Positions 24,679 to 32,932 of a stretch of DNA of 64,000 nt are shown here, piece by piece. The position numbers and the translations under genes were made by a program. Location of the stretch: assembly GCA_964609965.1 (NCBI GenBank), contig CAZSTS010000003.1, positions 124,001-188,000 on the forward strand. The letters run 5' to 3'. Positions within the stretch are counted from its first letter, which is position 1. The number at the start of each line of letters is the position of its first letter. Below the pieces are notes generated by a model. It had not been told where the DNA came from, made no database searches, and saw only the letters and a list, made by a program, of their open reading frames with translations. Origin of the DNA: JAHJDR01 sp964609965 (GTDB lineage: Bacteria; UBA10199; JADGCS01).

Positions 24679-25392
24679 GTGACAAAGAAAATAGACACAG
24701 AAGAAAAGGTAGCTGAAGCTAGCCCAAAAAAAGAAGAAGCAGTCAAAGAAGAAGCTGTAAAAACAGAGGCTCCTGAAGTCAGTAAAACTGAGGAAGCTCC
24801 TAAAGCACAGGCTGCTACTGATTCGGATTCACCTAAAGACACTAAAACAAAAGGTAAAGACAAAAAGCCACAAGAAGTAAAAGTTAAACCTGCTCAGATG
24901 AAAGAACAGCCAGTTGTAGCAGAAGAAGAAGAGATAAAAGTTGTGGATCGAGTGGTTCATATTAGTCGAGTAGCAAAAGTAGTAAAAGGTGGTCGTCGTT
25001 TTAGCTTTTCGGCACTTGTTGTCAGTGGTAACGGTCAAGGTGAAGTTGGTTATGGTCTTGGTAAAGCAAATGAAGTTCCTGATGCCATTCGAAAAGGTTC
25101 AGAGAAAGCCCGAAAGACTATGATTCAAGTTCCGCTTAAAGAGCGCACTATTCCACATGATGTGATGGGACGATATGGTGCTGGTCGTGTAGTGATGAAA
25201 AAAGCTAGCCCTGGTACTGGTGTTATAGCTGGTGGTGCTGTACGAGCTGTTTTTGAATCTATAGGTGTACACGATATTTTGACAAAGTGTATTGGAACAA
25301 GCAACCCTCATAATGTTGTTAGAGCAACTTTCAATGGTCTAGAACAGTTGCAAGACACTGGGGAAAAAACAGAAAGTCAAATGACCTTATAA
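24679..25392 (+). CDS. rpsE: 30S ribosomal protein S5 with long charged N-terminal extension
   Basis: S5 shapes the mRNA entry site and decoding fidelity. The 237-aa product is about 70 residues longer than the usual 160-170 aa. The conserved domain starts near residue 86 (EIKVVDRVVHISRVAKVVKG) and includes GGRRFSFSALVVSGNGQGEVG and GAGRVVMKKASPGTGVIAGG. The first 85 residues are Lys/Glu/Ala/Pro-rich and disordered-looking. The GTG start at 24679 has a strong Shine-Dalgarno (TTGGAGG), so the extension is probably translated. Confidence 0.95.
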   Translation: MTKKIDTEEKVAEASPKKEEAVKEEAVKTEAPEVSKTEEAPKAQAATDSDSPKDTKTKGKDKKPQEVKVKPAQMKEQPVVAEEEEIKVVDRVVHISRVAKVVKGGRRFSFSALVVSGNGQGEVGYGLGKANEVPDAIRKGSEKARKTMIQVPLKERTIPHDVMGRYGAGRVVMKKASPGTGVIAGGAVRAVFESIGVHDILTKCIGTSNPHNVVRATFNGLEQLQDTGEKTESQMTL

Positions 25393-25404
25393 AGAGAAGT
25401 AAAA

Positions 25405-25584
25405 ATGGATAAGAAAATAAAAATTAAATACATTCATAGTCCGATAGGTCGTCAACAAAAACAAAAAGACACTATTAGATGTTTAGGTTTTACACGATTA
25501 AATCAAGTGAAGGAATTTCCAGACACTGATTGTATTAGAGGTATGGCTAAAAAAATACCTCATTTAGTTCAGATCGTTAGTTAA
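25405..25584 (+). CDS. rpmD: 50S ribosomal protein L30
   Basis: Small large-subunit protein, 59 aa, found by reading the gap between rpsE and rplO. It starts MDKKIKIKYIHSPIGRQQKQ and continues DTIRCLGFTRLNQVKEFPDT, matching the family pattern of an RLGL-like motif near residue 27 and a C-terminal PHLVQIV. Shine-Dalgarno AAAGAGAAG upstream. The position rpsE-rpmD-rplO is universal where rpmD exists. Confidence 0.93.
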   Translation: MDKKIKIKYIHSPIGRQQKQKDTIRCLGFTRLNQVKEFPDTDCIRGMAKKIPHLVQIVS

Positions 25585-25617
25585 TGATTATAAACAGAGA
25601 AGTATTAAAGGTGATGT

Positions 25618-26058
25618 ATGTTACTCAATAAATTAAAGGCTCCCAAAGGTGCCAGGAAAAACAAAAAAAGAGTCGGTCGTGGTGAATCGTCTGGATTAGG
25701 AAAGACAAGCGGAAGAGGCCATAAAGGCCAAAAAGCGCGTTCAGGTGGCTATCATAAAGTGGGATTTGAAGGTGGTCAGATGCCGCTTAAAAGACGTTTG
25801 CCCAAGAGAGGTTTTACAAATATCTTTAAAAAAGAATACACTGTTGTGAATCTTTCAGAGTTGAATAAATTTAAAGACCAAAAAGAAATCGATATAGTGA
25901 CTATTATAGGCAACAAGAAAAAAATCAAAAGATTAGATGGGCTTAAGGTCTTAGGCAATGGTCAGATTGAAGTGGCTCTTACTATTAAGGCCACTAAGTT
26001 TTCAAAAACCGCTGTTGAAAAAATCGAAAAAGCTGGCGGCAAAGCGGTTGTAGTATAA
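25618..26058 (+). CDS. rplO: 50S ribosomal protein L15
   Basis: Late-assembly large-subunit protein, 146 aa. The basic glycine-rich N-terminus is typical (KGARKNKKRVGRGESSGLGK, then GHKGQKARSGG), as is the C-terminal KFSKTAVEKIEKAGGKAVVV. Precedes secY by 28 nt, the normal order. Confidence 0.96.
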   Translation: MLLNKLKAPKGARKNKKRVGRGESSGLGKTSGRGHKGQKARSGGYHKVGFEGGQMPLKRRLPKRGFTNIFKKEYTVVNLSELNKFKDQKEIDIVTIIGNKKKIKRLDGLKVLGNGQIEVALTIKATKFSKTAVEKIEKAGGKAVVV

Positions 26059-26086
26059 TTATTAATTTTTAAAAAAGGATGTTGTT

Positions 26087-27403
26087 TTGGCAAATCCTCT
26101 ACAAAATTTAAGCAAGATGCCCGAGCTAAGGAAAAGAGTTCTCTTTACCTTAATTATGTTGGGAATATATCGATTAGGTGTTTTTATTCCAACGCCTGGT
26201 ATTGATGTAGCAAAATTAAAGCTCTTTTTCTCAGGACAGGGCGAAAGAACGATCTTTGAAATTATTAACTTGTTTTCAGGTGGCGCTCTTGAGCAATTTT
26301 CAATTTTTGCTCTTGGAATTATGCCCTATATCAGTGCTTCAATTATATTCCAATTATTGACTGTATCTGTTCCTGCTCTTAAAAAATTGCAGGAAGAGGG
26401 TGAAGCAGGCCGAAATAAGATCAATCAGTGGACTCGCTATGGCACTGTTGTTTTGTCTTTGTTACAAGGCTTTTTCATCAGTTACGGCTTGTTAAGTCAA
26501 GGTTACGTGTTGAGCAGTGTTAGTAGTGGAAAATTTCTTTTCACAACCATGATTAGTTTGGCTGCTGGTACCTGTTTTATTATGTGGCTTGGAGAGCAGA
26601 TTACAGAAAGAGGTATTGGTAACGGAATTTCCCTGATCATTTTTGCAGGTATTGTGGCTAGAATGCCGAGTGGTTTTCGAGATGCCTGGGTAAATCGTGA
26701 GGCCTTTTTTGGCGTGTTCGGTTTTGTAATGTTGTTAGGGTTTTTGTTCCTCTTGATTGCCACAATTATCTTTTTTGAGCGTTGTCAAAGGAGGGTACCC
26801 ATTCACTTTGCTAAGCGTGTTGTGGGTAATAAACTTTATGGTGGTCAATCATCGCATCTCCCTTTGAAGATTAATATGGCAGGAGTTATTCCTCCAATTT
26901 TCGCTTCTTCAATATTATTGTTCCCTGCCACTCTTGCGAGCTTTGCTACTTCGACTAAATTGCAAGCTGTTGTTAGCTTTTTCACGACAGGTTGGTTTTA
27001 TGTTACTCTTTATGTGCTAGCTATTGTCTTTTTTACTTATTTTTACACGGCTGTAACATTTAATCCTTCGGATGTGGCTGATAATTTAAAGCGCAATGGG
27101 GGATTTATTCCAGGAATTAGACCTGGAAAGCCCACAAGTGATTACCTAGATAATATTTTGACAAGAATCACACTAGGCGGGGCTGCGTATTTATCACTTG
27201 TTTGTGTTATGCCACAGTTTTTGATTTCGCAGTTTAATATTCCAGCAAGCTTAGCCTACACTTTTGGAGGCACGTCAGTGCTCATTGTTGTCGGTGTGGC
27301 GATGGATACAGTGTCACAAATGGAGTCCCATTTGATTTCGAGAAACTATGATGGTTTCATGGGATCAAAAACGGGTAGATTTAAGGGACGTAAAGCATCA
27401 TGA
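26087..27403 (+). CDS. secY: Protein translocase subunit SecY
   Basis: Channel-forming subunit of SecYEG, 438 aa with ten predicted membrane helices. Start is TTG (MANPLQNLSKMPELRKRVLF) with AAAAAAGGA upstream. Conserved: YRLGVFIPTPGID (about residues 25-37), the plug region with FSGGALEQFSIFALGIMPYI, and loops C4/C5 with QRRVPIHFAKR and PADVADNL-like FNPSDVADNLKRNGGFIPGI. Overlaps adk by 4 nt. Confidence 0.97.
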   Translation: MANPLQNLSKMPELRKRVLFTLIMLGIYRLGVFIPTPGIDVAKLKLFFSGQGERTIFEIINLFSGGALEQFSIFALGIMPYISASIIFQLLTVSVPALKKLQEEGEAGRNKINQWTRYGTVVLSLLQGFFISYGLLSQGYVLSSVSSGKFLFTTMISLAAGTCFIMWLGEQITERGIGNGISLIIFAGIVARMPSGFRDAWVNREAFFGVFGFVMLLGFLFLLIATIIFFERCQRRVPIHFAKRVVGNKLYGGQSSHLPLKINMAGVIPPIFASSILLFPATLASFATSTKLQAVVSFFTTGWFYVTLYVLAIVFFTYFYTAVTFNPSDVADNLKRNGGFIPGIRPGKPTSDYLDNILTRITLGGAAYLSLVCVMPQFLISQFNIPASLAYTFGGTSVLIVVGVAMDTVSQMESHLISRNYDGFMGSKTGRFKGRKAS

Positions 27404-28044
27404 ATTTGATTTTATTAGGCCCACCAGGAGCTGGCAAAGGAACGCAAGCTAGATGGATTTGTGAAACACTTGATGTGCCACAGATTTCTACTGGTGAGAT
27501 TTTGAGAAAAGCTCGTAAGGACCAAACAGAGTTAGGCAAAGAAGCAGAAACCTATATGGTTGCTGGCAAATTGGTTCCTGACGAAGTTGTGATTGGAATA
27601 GTTAATGAGCGGATAGTTCAGGATGACTGTAAAAACGGTTATGTTCTTGATGGTTTTCCAAGGACTGTTGCTCAAGCTGCTGCTCTCTCCGAATCGCTAA
27701 AGATTCGAAACGAAAAGATAGATGCTGTTATTAGCATTGAGGTTCCTGATGAGATGATTGTTGAGCGATTGTGCGGCAGGAGAGTTTGTAATAATTGTGG
27801 AGCAAATTACCATATTAAATTTTCGCAAAGCAAAAAAGATGGTATTTGCGATCAGTGTCAAGGAGAGTTGATTCATAGAAAAGATGACTCTGAAGAGACA
27901 ATTAAAGAGCGTTTAAAAGTGTATCACGAGCAGACAAGCCCTTTAGTGGCTTTTTATACAGAACAGAAAACATTGTGTCCTGTTAATGGCGCTGGTGATA
28001 TTGATGGTGTGAGAAATGCCGTCAAAAAGGTTTTAGGCAAATGA
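27400..28044 (+). CDS. adk: Adenylate kinase (zinc LID type)
   Basis: Catalyses ATP + AMP to 2 ADP. The 214-aa product has the P-loop GPPGAGKGTQA (residues 7-17), the NMP-binding DGFPRT (about 84-89) and a LID with two CxxC pairs (CNNCGANYH ... CDQCQGE), the long zinc-binding form. The start ATGA overlaps the secY stop. The secY-adk-map-infA order is common in spc operons. Confidence 0.96.
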   Translation: MNLILLGPPGAGKGTQARWICETLDVPQISTGEILRKARKDQTELGKEAETYMVAGKLVPDEVVIGIVNERIVQDDCKNGYVLDGFPRTVAQAAALSESLKIRNEKIDAVISIEVPDEMIVERLCGRRVCNNCGANYHIKFSQSKKDGICDQCQGELIHRKDDSEETIKERLKVYHEQTSPLVAFYTEQKTLCPVNGAGDIDGVRNAVKKVLGK

Positions 28045-28045
28045 T

Positions 28046-28792
28046 GTGATTATCATAAAGTCTAAAGAAGAGATTAGTATAATGCGACAAGCTGGTAAGG
28101 TTGTCGCTGATGTTCTTTCAAAATTGCAAGAGATGATAGAGCCTGGTGTGACCACTCATGAGTTGGATCATATGGCCGAAGCTTATATTAGGTCACAAGG
28201 TGGTATCCCCACTTTTTTAGGTTATCGTGATTTTCCTCGATCGCTTTGTACTTCTATTAATGAAGAAGTTGTTCACGGAATTCCTGGTAACCGAAAGCTC
28301 GTTGATGGAGACATTATTAGCATAGACTGTGGTGTGACTCTGAACGGGTATATTGGTGATTCGGCTAAGACCTTTCCAGTTGGAAAAATAGATAAAGAAG
28401 CCGAAAGGTTAATGGAAGGAACACTAAAGTCTTTGTTTGCGGCTATTGAACAAGCAAAACCTGGAAATCGAATTGGTGATCTGGGATACGCCGTACAGGG
28501 AGTTGCCAAAGAATATAACTTAGGTGTTGTTCGTGACTTTGTTGGGCACGGTGTTGGCAAGACAATGCACGAGGCTCCTCAGATTCCAAATTTTGGAAGG
28601 CCAGGATCAGGCCCGAGGCTCAAAGCTGGTATGGTGATTGCGATTGAGCCCATGTTGAATCTTGGAACTTATGAAGTAAAGATTTTGAATGATAAGTGGA
28701 CTGTTGTGACAAAGGATGGAAAAAGATCTGCTCATTTTGAGCACACAGTTGCTGTAACAGAAGATGGCCCAGAGATACTGACTTTGGGTTAG
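28046..28792 (+). CDS. map: Methionine aminopeptidase, type I
   Basis: Removes N-terminal methionine. 248 aa from GTG 28046, 1 nt after adk. Metal ligands are in place: IDCGVTLNGYIGDSAKTF (two Asp), GHGVGKTMHEAP (His), IEPML (Glu) and HFEHTVAVTEDG (Glu). There is no N-terminal SH3-binding or zinc extension, so it is the simple bacterial type Ia form. Confidence 0.96.
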   Translation: MIIIKSKEEISIMRQAGKVVADVLSKLQEMIEPGVTTHELDHMAEAYIRSQGGIPTFLGYRDFPRSLCTSINEEVVHGIPGNRKLVDGDIISIDCGVTLNGYIGDSAKTFPVGKIDKEAERLMEGTLKSLFAAIEQAKPGNRIGDLGYAVQGVAKEYNLGVVRDFVGHGVGKTMHEAPQIPNFGRPGSGPRLKAGMVIAIEPMLNLGTYEVKILNDKWTVVTKDGKRSAHFEHTVAVTEDGPEILTLG

Positions 28793-28824
28793 TAAGAGTA
28801 ATTTTTTTAAGAAATGGTGAACAA

Positions 28825-29046
28825 ATGTCAAAAGAGGAAGCCATAGAAGCTGAAGGAATCGTTATTGAGCCGCTACCAAATGCTATGTTTAAAGTAGAGC
28901 TCTCTAATGGTCATAAAATATTAGCTCATATTTCAGGTAAAATGCGTATGCATTTTATTAAGATTCTTCCAGGAGATAAAGTGAAGGTTGAATTATCACC
29001 TTATGACCTCAATCGTGGAAGAATAGTTTTTAGAGATAAAGCTTAG
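28825..29046 (+). CDS. infA: Translation initiation factor IF-1
   Basis: A-site-binding initiation factor, 73 aa, OB fold. Family core: EGIVIEPLPNAMFKVELSNG (about residues 9-28), HISGKMRMHFIKILPGDKVK and the end LSPYDLNRGRIVFRDK. Lies between map and rpmJ as usual. Confidence 0.95.
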   Translation: MSKEEAIEAEGIVIEPLPNAMFKVELSNGHKILAHISGKMRMHFIKILPGDKVKVELSPYDLNRGRIVFRDKA

Positions 29047-29063
29047 TTAGAAAAGGAAAGATC

Positions 29064-29177
29064 ATGAAAGTTAGATCATCAGTAAAAAAAATATGCGAAA
29101 AATGCACCATCATTAAGCGTCGTGGTGTTGTAAGAGTTAATTGTACAAACCCCCGTCATAAACAGAGACAGGGTTAG
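29064..29177 (+). CDS. rpmJ: 50S ribosomal protein L36, zinc type
   Basis: 37-aa protein read from the infA-rpmM gap: starts MKVRSSVKKICEKC and ends NPRHKQRQG. The CxxC, the third Cys and the His of the zinc site are all present (C11, C14, C27, H32), so it is the C+ paralogue. Shine-Dalgarno AAAGGAAAG is 4 nt upstream. Confidence 0.95.
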   Translation: MKVRSSVKKICEKCTIIKRRGVVRVNCTNPRHKQRQG

Positions 29178-29178
29178 A

Positions 29179-29255
29179 TTTCGTAGTTCGTAGTTCGGAG
29201 TTCGTGGTTCGTAGGTTAAAAATTAACAGCGAACAGGGACTCAGAGACGAGAGAA
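29179..29255 (+). repeat. Heptamer repeat pair in the rpmJ-rpsM spacer
   Basis: Left arm: unit CGTAGTT about five times with drift (CGTAGTT, CGTAGTT, CGGAGTT, CGTGGTT, CGTAGGT; 29182-29216). Right arm: four more 7-bp units (ACAGCGA, ACAGGGA, CTCAGAG, ACGAGAG; 29226-29253), partly complementary to the left. This is one of the clearest arrays. It fills the 95-nt spacer. Confidence 0.8.
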
Positions 29256-29272
29256 CTATTTAGGAGATAAAA

Positions 29273-29656
29273 ATGCCACGAATAGCGGGTATTAACATAC
29301 CAGGAAACAAAAAAGCACTTTTTGCACTACAATATATTTTTGGTATTGGCAGAAAATATGCTGGAGATATTATTGAAAAAACAGGAATTAATCCTGATGT
29401 AAGAGCAGATGACTTAAGTGATGACGAATTAGCTAAGATTCGACACGTGCTAGAAAGTGATTATCAAGTCGAAGGTGAATTACGACGAGAAATACAATTA
29501 AACATAAGACGTCTTATGGATTTTGGTACTTATCGTGGCGTGCGTCATCGTAAAGGTTTGCCAGTACGTGGTCAGAGAACAAAAACAAATTCCAGAACAA
29601 GAAAAGGACCAAGAAAAACAGTAGCAGGTAAAAAGAAGGCACCAACTTCTAAATAA
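29273..29656 (+). CDS. rpsM: 30S ribosomal protein S13
   Basis: 30S head protein contacting the P-site tRNA and L5; 127 aa. Start MPRIAGINIPGNKKALFALQ, then YIFGIGRKYAGDI; C-terminal basic tail with RGLPVRGQRT-type KGLPVRGQRTKTNSRTRKGP. Shine-Dalgarno TAGGAG. First gene of the alpha block. Confidence 0.96.
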   Translation: MPRIAGINIPGNKKALFALQYIFGIGRKYAGDIIEKTGINPDVRADDLSDDELAKIRHVLESDYQVEGELRREIQLNIRRLMDFGTYRGVRHRKGLPVRGQRTKTNSRTRKGPRKTVAGKKKAPTSK

Positions 29657-29756
29657 TGATTTAACCCGCAGTGCGGGATAGTTAATTACGTTAATCAAAT
29701 TTTGTGCTTAAAATAGGGCACGGAAATTGACTAACAATAAAATAGGCTAAGAAGAC

Positions 29757-30206
29757 ATGGCAACAACTACCGAAGCACCAAAAAAGGCAGCGAAAAAAAC
29801 TAAACCATCAAAACCATCGAAAACTGCCCCAGGTAAAAGAAAAAAGAAGATTAAATTAAATGTTTCTGAAGGGCTTGTCCACATTCATGCAACATTTAAT
29901 AACACGATCATCACTATTACAGATAAAAAAGGTGATGTGATTTGTTGGTCTAGTGCAGGAAACATGGGCTTTAAAGGATCAAAGAAGTCTACTCCTTTCG
30001 CAGCCCAAATTGCTTCCGAAGAGGTAGCAAGAAAAGCAAGAGATGCTGGCGTAAACACTGTTGTTGTTTATGTTAAAGGACCAGGTGCAGGGCGTGAAAC
30101 AGCTCTGAAGGCCTTAGGTCATGCGGGATTAAGGATACATCGCATTCAGGATGTAACTCCTATTCCACATAATGGATGTCGTCCTCCAAAAAAGAGACGT
30201 GTTTAA
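29757..30206 (+). CDS. rpsK: 30S ribosomal protein S11
   Basis: Platform protein contacting mRNA in the E site; 149 aa. The conserved core begins near residue 40 (GLVHIHATFNNTIITITD) and ends with the family C-terminus TPIPHNGCRPPKKRRV. The N-terminus is some 15-20 residues longer than usual and rich in Lys, Ala and Pro. The 100-nt spacer before it holds a CCCGC/GCGGG hairpin (about 29666-29677). Confidence 0.95.
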   Translation: MATTTEAPKKAAKKTKPSKPSKTAPGKRKKKIKLNVSEGLVHIHATFNNTIITITDKKGDVICWSSAGNMGFKGSKKSTPFAAQIASEEVARKARDAGVNTVVVYVKGPGAGRETALKALGHAGLRIHRIQDVTPIPHNGCRPPKKRRV

Positions 30207-30276
30207 TTGAATTTTCGGCTGATAGCCCCAAAGGAATTCTTTTAGGGTTGATGGCTGATCAAGGAAAATAAATATT

Positions 30277-30903
30277 ATGGCTAGATATAGAGATTCAGTA
30301 TGTAAATTATGCCGACGAGAAGGCTTAAAATTGTTTATCAAAGGTGATCGTTGTTATTCAGATAAATGCGCGATCGAACGAAGAGAATATCCTCCTGGAC
30401 AACATGGCCAAGGAAGAAAAAAGTTCTCAGAGTACGGAGCACAACTTCGCGAAAAACAAAAGATCAGACGTGTTTATGGTGTTCTCGAAAAGCAATTTAG
30501 AAAGATTTTTTGGGAAGCTGAACGCCGTAAAGGTGTTACAGGACATAACCTTATTCAACTTTTAGAATCACGGCTTGATAATATGGTTTACAGATTAGGG
30601 TTTGCTAATTCACGCAATGAAGCCAGGCTGCTCATTGGGCAAAGACATTTTTCTGTAAATGGTAAAACTGTCACAATACCTTCTTATTTTACTAAAGCAG
30701 GAGATGAAGTTTCTGTTCGCGAAAAAAGCAAAAAATCAGCTCGTATTCAAGAATCTGTAAAAGCTGTGCAACGACGTGGGATTCCTGAATGGTTGGAGTT
30801 AGATGAAAAAAGCGTTTCTGGTACAATAAAAATGTTGCCAGAACGTATGCAAATAACCATGCCAATGAATGAACAGTTGGTTGTGGAATTATATTCTAAG
30901 TAA
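30277..30903 (+). CDS. rpsD: 30S ribosomal protein S4, zinc type
   Basis: 16S assembly initiator, 208 aa. The N-terminal Cys cluster (CKLC at residues 9-12, then C26 and C31) is the zinc-binding form. The S4 RNA-binding domain is clear: LESRLDNMVYRLGFANSRNEAR (as LESRLDNMVYRLGF, about 93-106) and RLLIGQRHFSVNGKTV. C-terminus ERMQITMPMNEQLVVELYSK is family-typical. Confidence 0.96.
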   Translation: MARYRDSVCKLCRREGLKLFIKGDRCYSDKCAIERREYPPGQHGQGRKKFSEYGAQLREKQKIRRVYGVLEKQFRKIFWEAERRKGVTGHNLIQLLESRLDNMVYRLGFANSRNEARLLIGQRHFSVNGKTVTIPSYFTKAGDEVSVREKSKKSARIQESVKAVQRRGIPEWLELDEKSVSGTIKMLPERMQITMPMNEQLVVELYSK

Positions 30904-30905
30904 GG

Positions 30906-30960
30906 ATTAATTAGTATTGGGTAATGAGTTGTGTGTGATTTGAGGTCACTCATAAATCAC
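30906..30960 (+). repeat. Heptamer-like repeat hairpin in the rpsD-rpoA spacer
   Basis: 7-bp units such as TAATTAG, TATTGGG, TAATGAG, TTGTGTG and TGATTTG follow the rpsD stop. GTGATTTGAG pairs with most of CTCATAAATCAC, making a hairpin. Less regular than the arrays near rpmJ and rpsH. Confidence 0.45.
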
Positions 30961-30984
30961 CCCCTTAAAAAAAGAGGCAAATAA

Positions 30985-32028
30985 ATGAGTATTCCCATTT
31001 ACAAGAATTGGAGAAGTCTTATTAGACCTAAGTTTGTTGAAGTTGACAAAGAAAGTCGTACAGACAATTACGCTAAGTTTATTGCCAGACCTCTTGAGAG
31101 AGGCTTTGGTCTTACACTGGGCAATGCTTTGCGACGAATTTTGTTAAGTTCTTTGCAAGGTGCTGCGATTACCTCTATTAAAATAGAAGGTGTTCAGCAT
31201 GAATTTTCTACCATGCCAGGCGTAAAAGAGGATGTTGTAAATCTTATTCTCAATTTAAAGAAGATTAAGCTAAAATTAATTGAGAGTGAATTGTCAAAAA
31301 TGACATTAAAAGTCTCTGAAGGTGGCGTTGTTAAAGCTGGTGATTTTGAAACTGGTGGCCAAATAGAGATTCTTAACCCTGATCAAGAGATTGCAACATT
31401 ATCAGAGGATGCAAAACTCGAAATGGAAGTAGACGTCGAAATGGGTAAGGGATATATCCTTGCAGAAGAGAATAAAAAAGAAGACGCCCCTATTGGCACT
31501 ATCTTTATTGATTCTCATTTTGCTCCAGTGGTTAAGGCAAATTATACAGTGACAAATGCTCGAGTAGGGCAGGTAACTGATTATGATCGTCTGAATCTCG
31601 AAGTTTGGACAAATGGATCAATCACACCTGAAGATGCAGTCGCTTTTGCAGCAAAAATCCTCAAAGATCAGGTACAGGTTTTTATTAACTTTGATGAGTT
31701 TGAAGAGCCTGAAGAAGTTGAAGAAATTATAGAAGATAGCTCAGTTAACGATAATCTTAATAGACGCGTTGATGAGCTCGAACTTTCTGTTCGTTCAGCT
31801 AACTGTCTACAAAATGCCAATATTCGTTATATTGGTGAGCTTGTACAAAAATCAGAAATGGAAATGCTTCGTACCAAGAATTTTGGTCGTAAATCTCTTA
31901 ACGAAATCAAAGAAATTCTTACAGAGATGGGCCTCAATCTTGGAATGAAATTAGGCGAAGTTTGGAAGTTCCCTGATGAATCACAACAGGTAGCACCTAA
32001 GAAAGTTGAAGAAGAAGAGACATTTTAA
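30985..32028 (+). CDS. rpoA: DNA-directed RNA polymerase subunit alpha
   Basis: Assembly and activator-contact subunit, 347 aa. N-terminal domain with ARPLERGFGLTLGNALRRILLSS (as PLERGFGLTLGNALRRILL, about residues 36-54); C-terminal domain from about 262 with the two helix-hairpin-helix elements (LSVRSANCLQNANIRYIGEL, NFGRKSLNEIKEIL). Shine-Dalgarno AAAGAGG. After the stop come three small hairpins (for example AACCCA/TGGGTT, 32027-32043) before rplQ. Confidence 0.97.
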   Translation: MSIPIYKNWRSLIRPKFVEVDKESRTDNYAKFIARPLERGFGLTLGNALRRILLSSLQGAAITSIKIEGVQHEFSTMPGVKEDVVNLILNLKKIKLKLIESELSKMTLKVSEGGVVKAGDFETGGQIEILNPDQEIATLSEDAKLEMEVDVEMGKGYILAEENKKEDAPIGTIFIDSHFAPVVKANYTVTNARVGQVTDYDRLNLEVWTNGSITPEDAVAFAAKILKDQVQVFINFDEFEEPEEVEEIIEDSSVNDNLNRRVDELELSVRSANCLQNANIRYIGELVQKSEMEMLRTKNFGRKSLNEIKEILTEMGLNLGMKLGEVWKFPDESQQVAPKKVEEEETF

Positions 32029-32132
32029 CCCAAAAATTGGGTTTGATTCCCCGCCCATTGGGGCGTAACGTAAAAATTTATTCAGATTAATACCCCCCTG
32101 TTTGCCGCGGGGTCATTGATTTAGAGGTTATT

Positions 32133-32708
32133 ATGAGACATCAAGTCGCAAAAAGAAAATTAGGAAAGAAGAGCGCGCACCGCACAGCCATGTTTCGAAA
32201 CATGTCAGCTTCTTTAATCGAACACGGTCGTATTAATACGACATTACATAAAGCTAAAGAATTACGCACGGTTGCGGACAAGCTTGTGACAATTGGCAAA
32301 GAAAACACTTTGCATGCTAGACGTAAGGCATTCAATTTTTTACGTAATCGAGACGCGGTTCAAAAGCTTTTCAATGAAGTTGCACCAGCATTTGCTAAAC
32401 GCAATGGTGGTTACACGCGCATTTATCAAACAGTGACTCGTGTAGGTGATGCAGCTAAAATGGCAATCATTGAGTATCTCAATGAGGACCTTCTCACAGC
32501 TAAAGTCGAAGGCAAGATCGAAGATCCTAAGTCTAAGAAAAAGGCTGATAAGAAAAAAGATGCCAAGAAAAAAGAGGCCAAGGTCAAAAAAGAGGCAAAG
32601 CCAAAGAAGACGCCTAAGCTAGCTAAGGAAACTAAGAAATCTGTTGTGAAAAAGGCAGAGCCAAAGCAGGCCAGAAAAAGACAGGTTCAAGGGACTAAAG
32701 GCAAGTAA
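32133..32708 (+). CDS. rplQ: 50S ribosomal protein L17 with Lys-rich tail
   Basis: Tunnel-exit region protein, 191 aa. The first 120 residues match the short bacterial L17 (MRHQVAKRKLGKKSAHRTAM; NGGYTRIYQTVTRVGDAAKM). The remaining 70 residues are a Lys/Ala/Pro tail typical of disordered RNA-binding extensions. Last gene of the supercluster; a strong terminator follows after about 30 nt. Confidence 0.95.
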   Translation: MRHQVAKRKLGKKSAHRTAMFRNMSASLIEHGRINTTLHKAKELRTVADKLVTIGKENTLHARRKAFNFLRNRDAVQKLFNEVAPAFAKRNGGYTRIYQTVTRVGDAAKMAIIEYLNEDLLTAKVEGKIEDPKSKKKADKKKDAKKKEAKVKKEAKPKKTPKLAKETKKSVVKKAEPKQARKRQVQGTKGK

Positions 32709-32739
32709 GCAGATTTCTAAAAAGGAATTAGATTATAGA

Positions 32740-32769
32740 AGCCAGGGCATTTGCTCTGGCTTTTTTTTT
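32740..32769 (+). terminator. Strong Rho-independent terminator of the ribosomal supercluster
   Basis: GCCAGGGC (32741-32748) pairs with GCTCTGGC (32753-32760) across a short loop, followed by nine Ts and preceded by a short A tract. It lies 32 nt after the rplQ stop. Confidence 0.92.
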
Positions 32770-32850
32770 GCTAATGTTGGGATTCAGTCTTTATGCATTA
32801 TATGAACGATTAACTATTGGTATTTATTAATTTATTGATCTGATTTTTGT

Positions 32851-32926
32851 TATTAGGCAATATTAGGCAAGATTGGGCAATATATCATTATGAAAACTTG
32901 CCTAATGTTGCCTAAATTGATATAAT
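32851..32926 (+). promoter_or_regulatory. Repeat operator array and promoter of the fic gene
   Basis: Three direct 10-bp repeats (TATTAGGCAA, TATTAGGCAA, GATTGGGCAA; 32851-32880) are followed by two inverted copies of TTGCCTAA (32898-32905 and 32908-32915), also 10 bp apart, so all sites face one side of the helix. The first inverted copy supplies a -35 (TTGCCT, 32898-32903); 17 bp on is a perfect -10 TATAAT (32921-32926). A protein bound to the repeats would cover the -35. The likely regulator is the adjacent Fic protein through its winged helix (inference). Confidence 0.75.
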
Positions 32927-32932
32927 AAGCAC

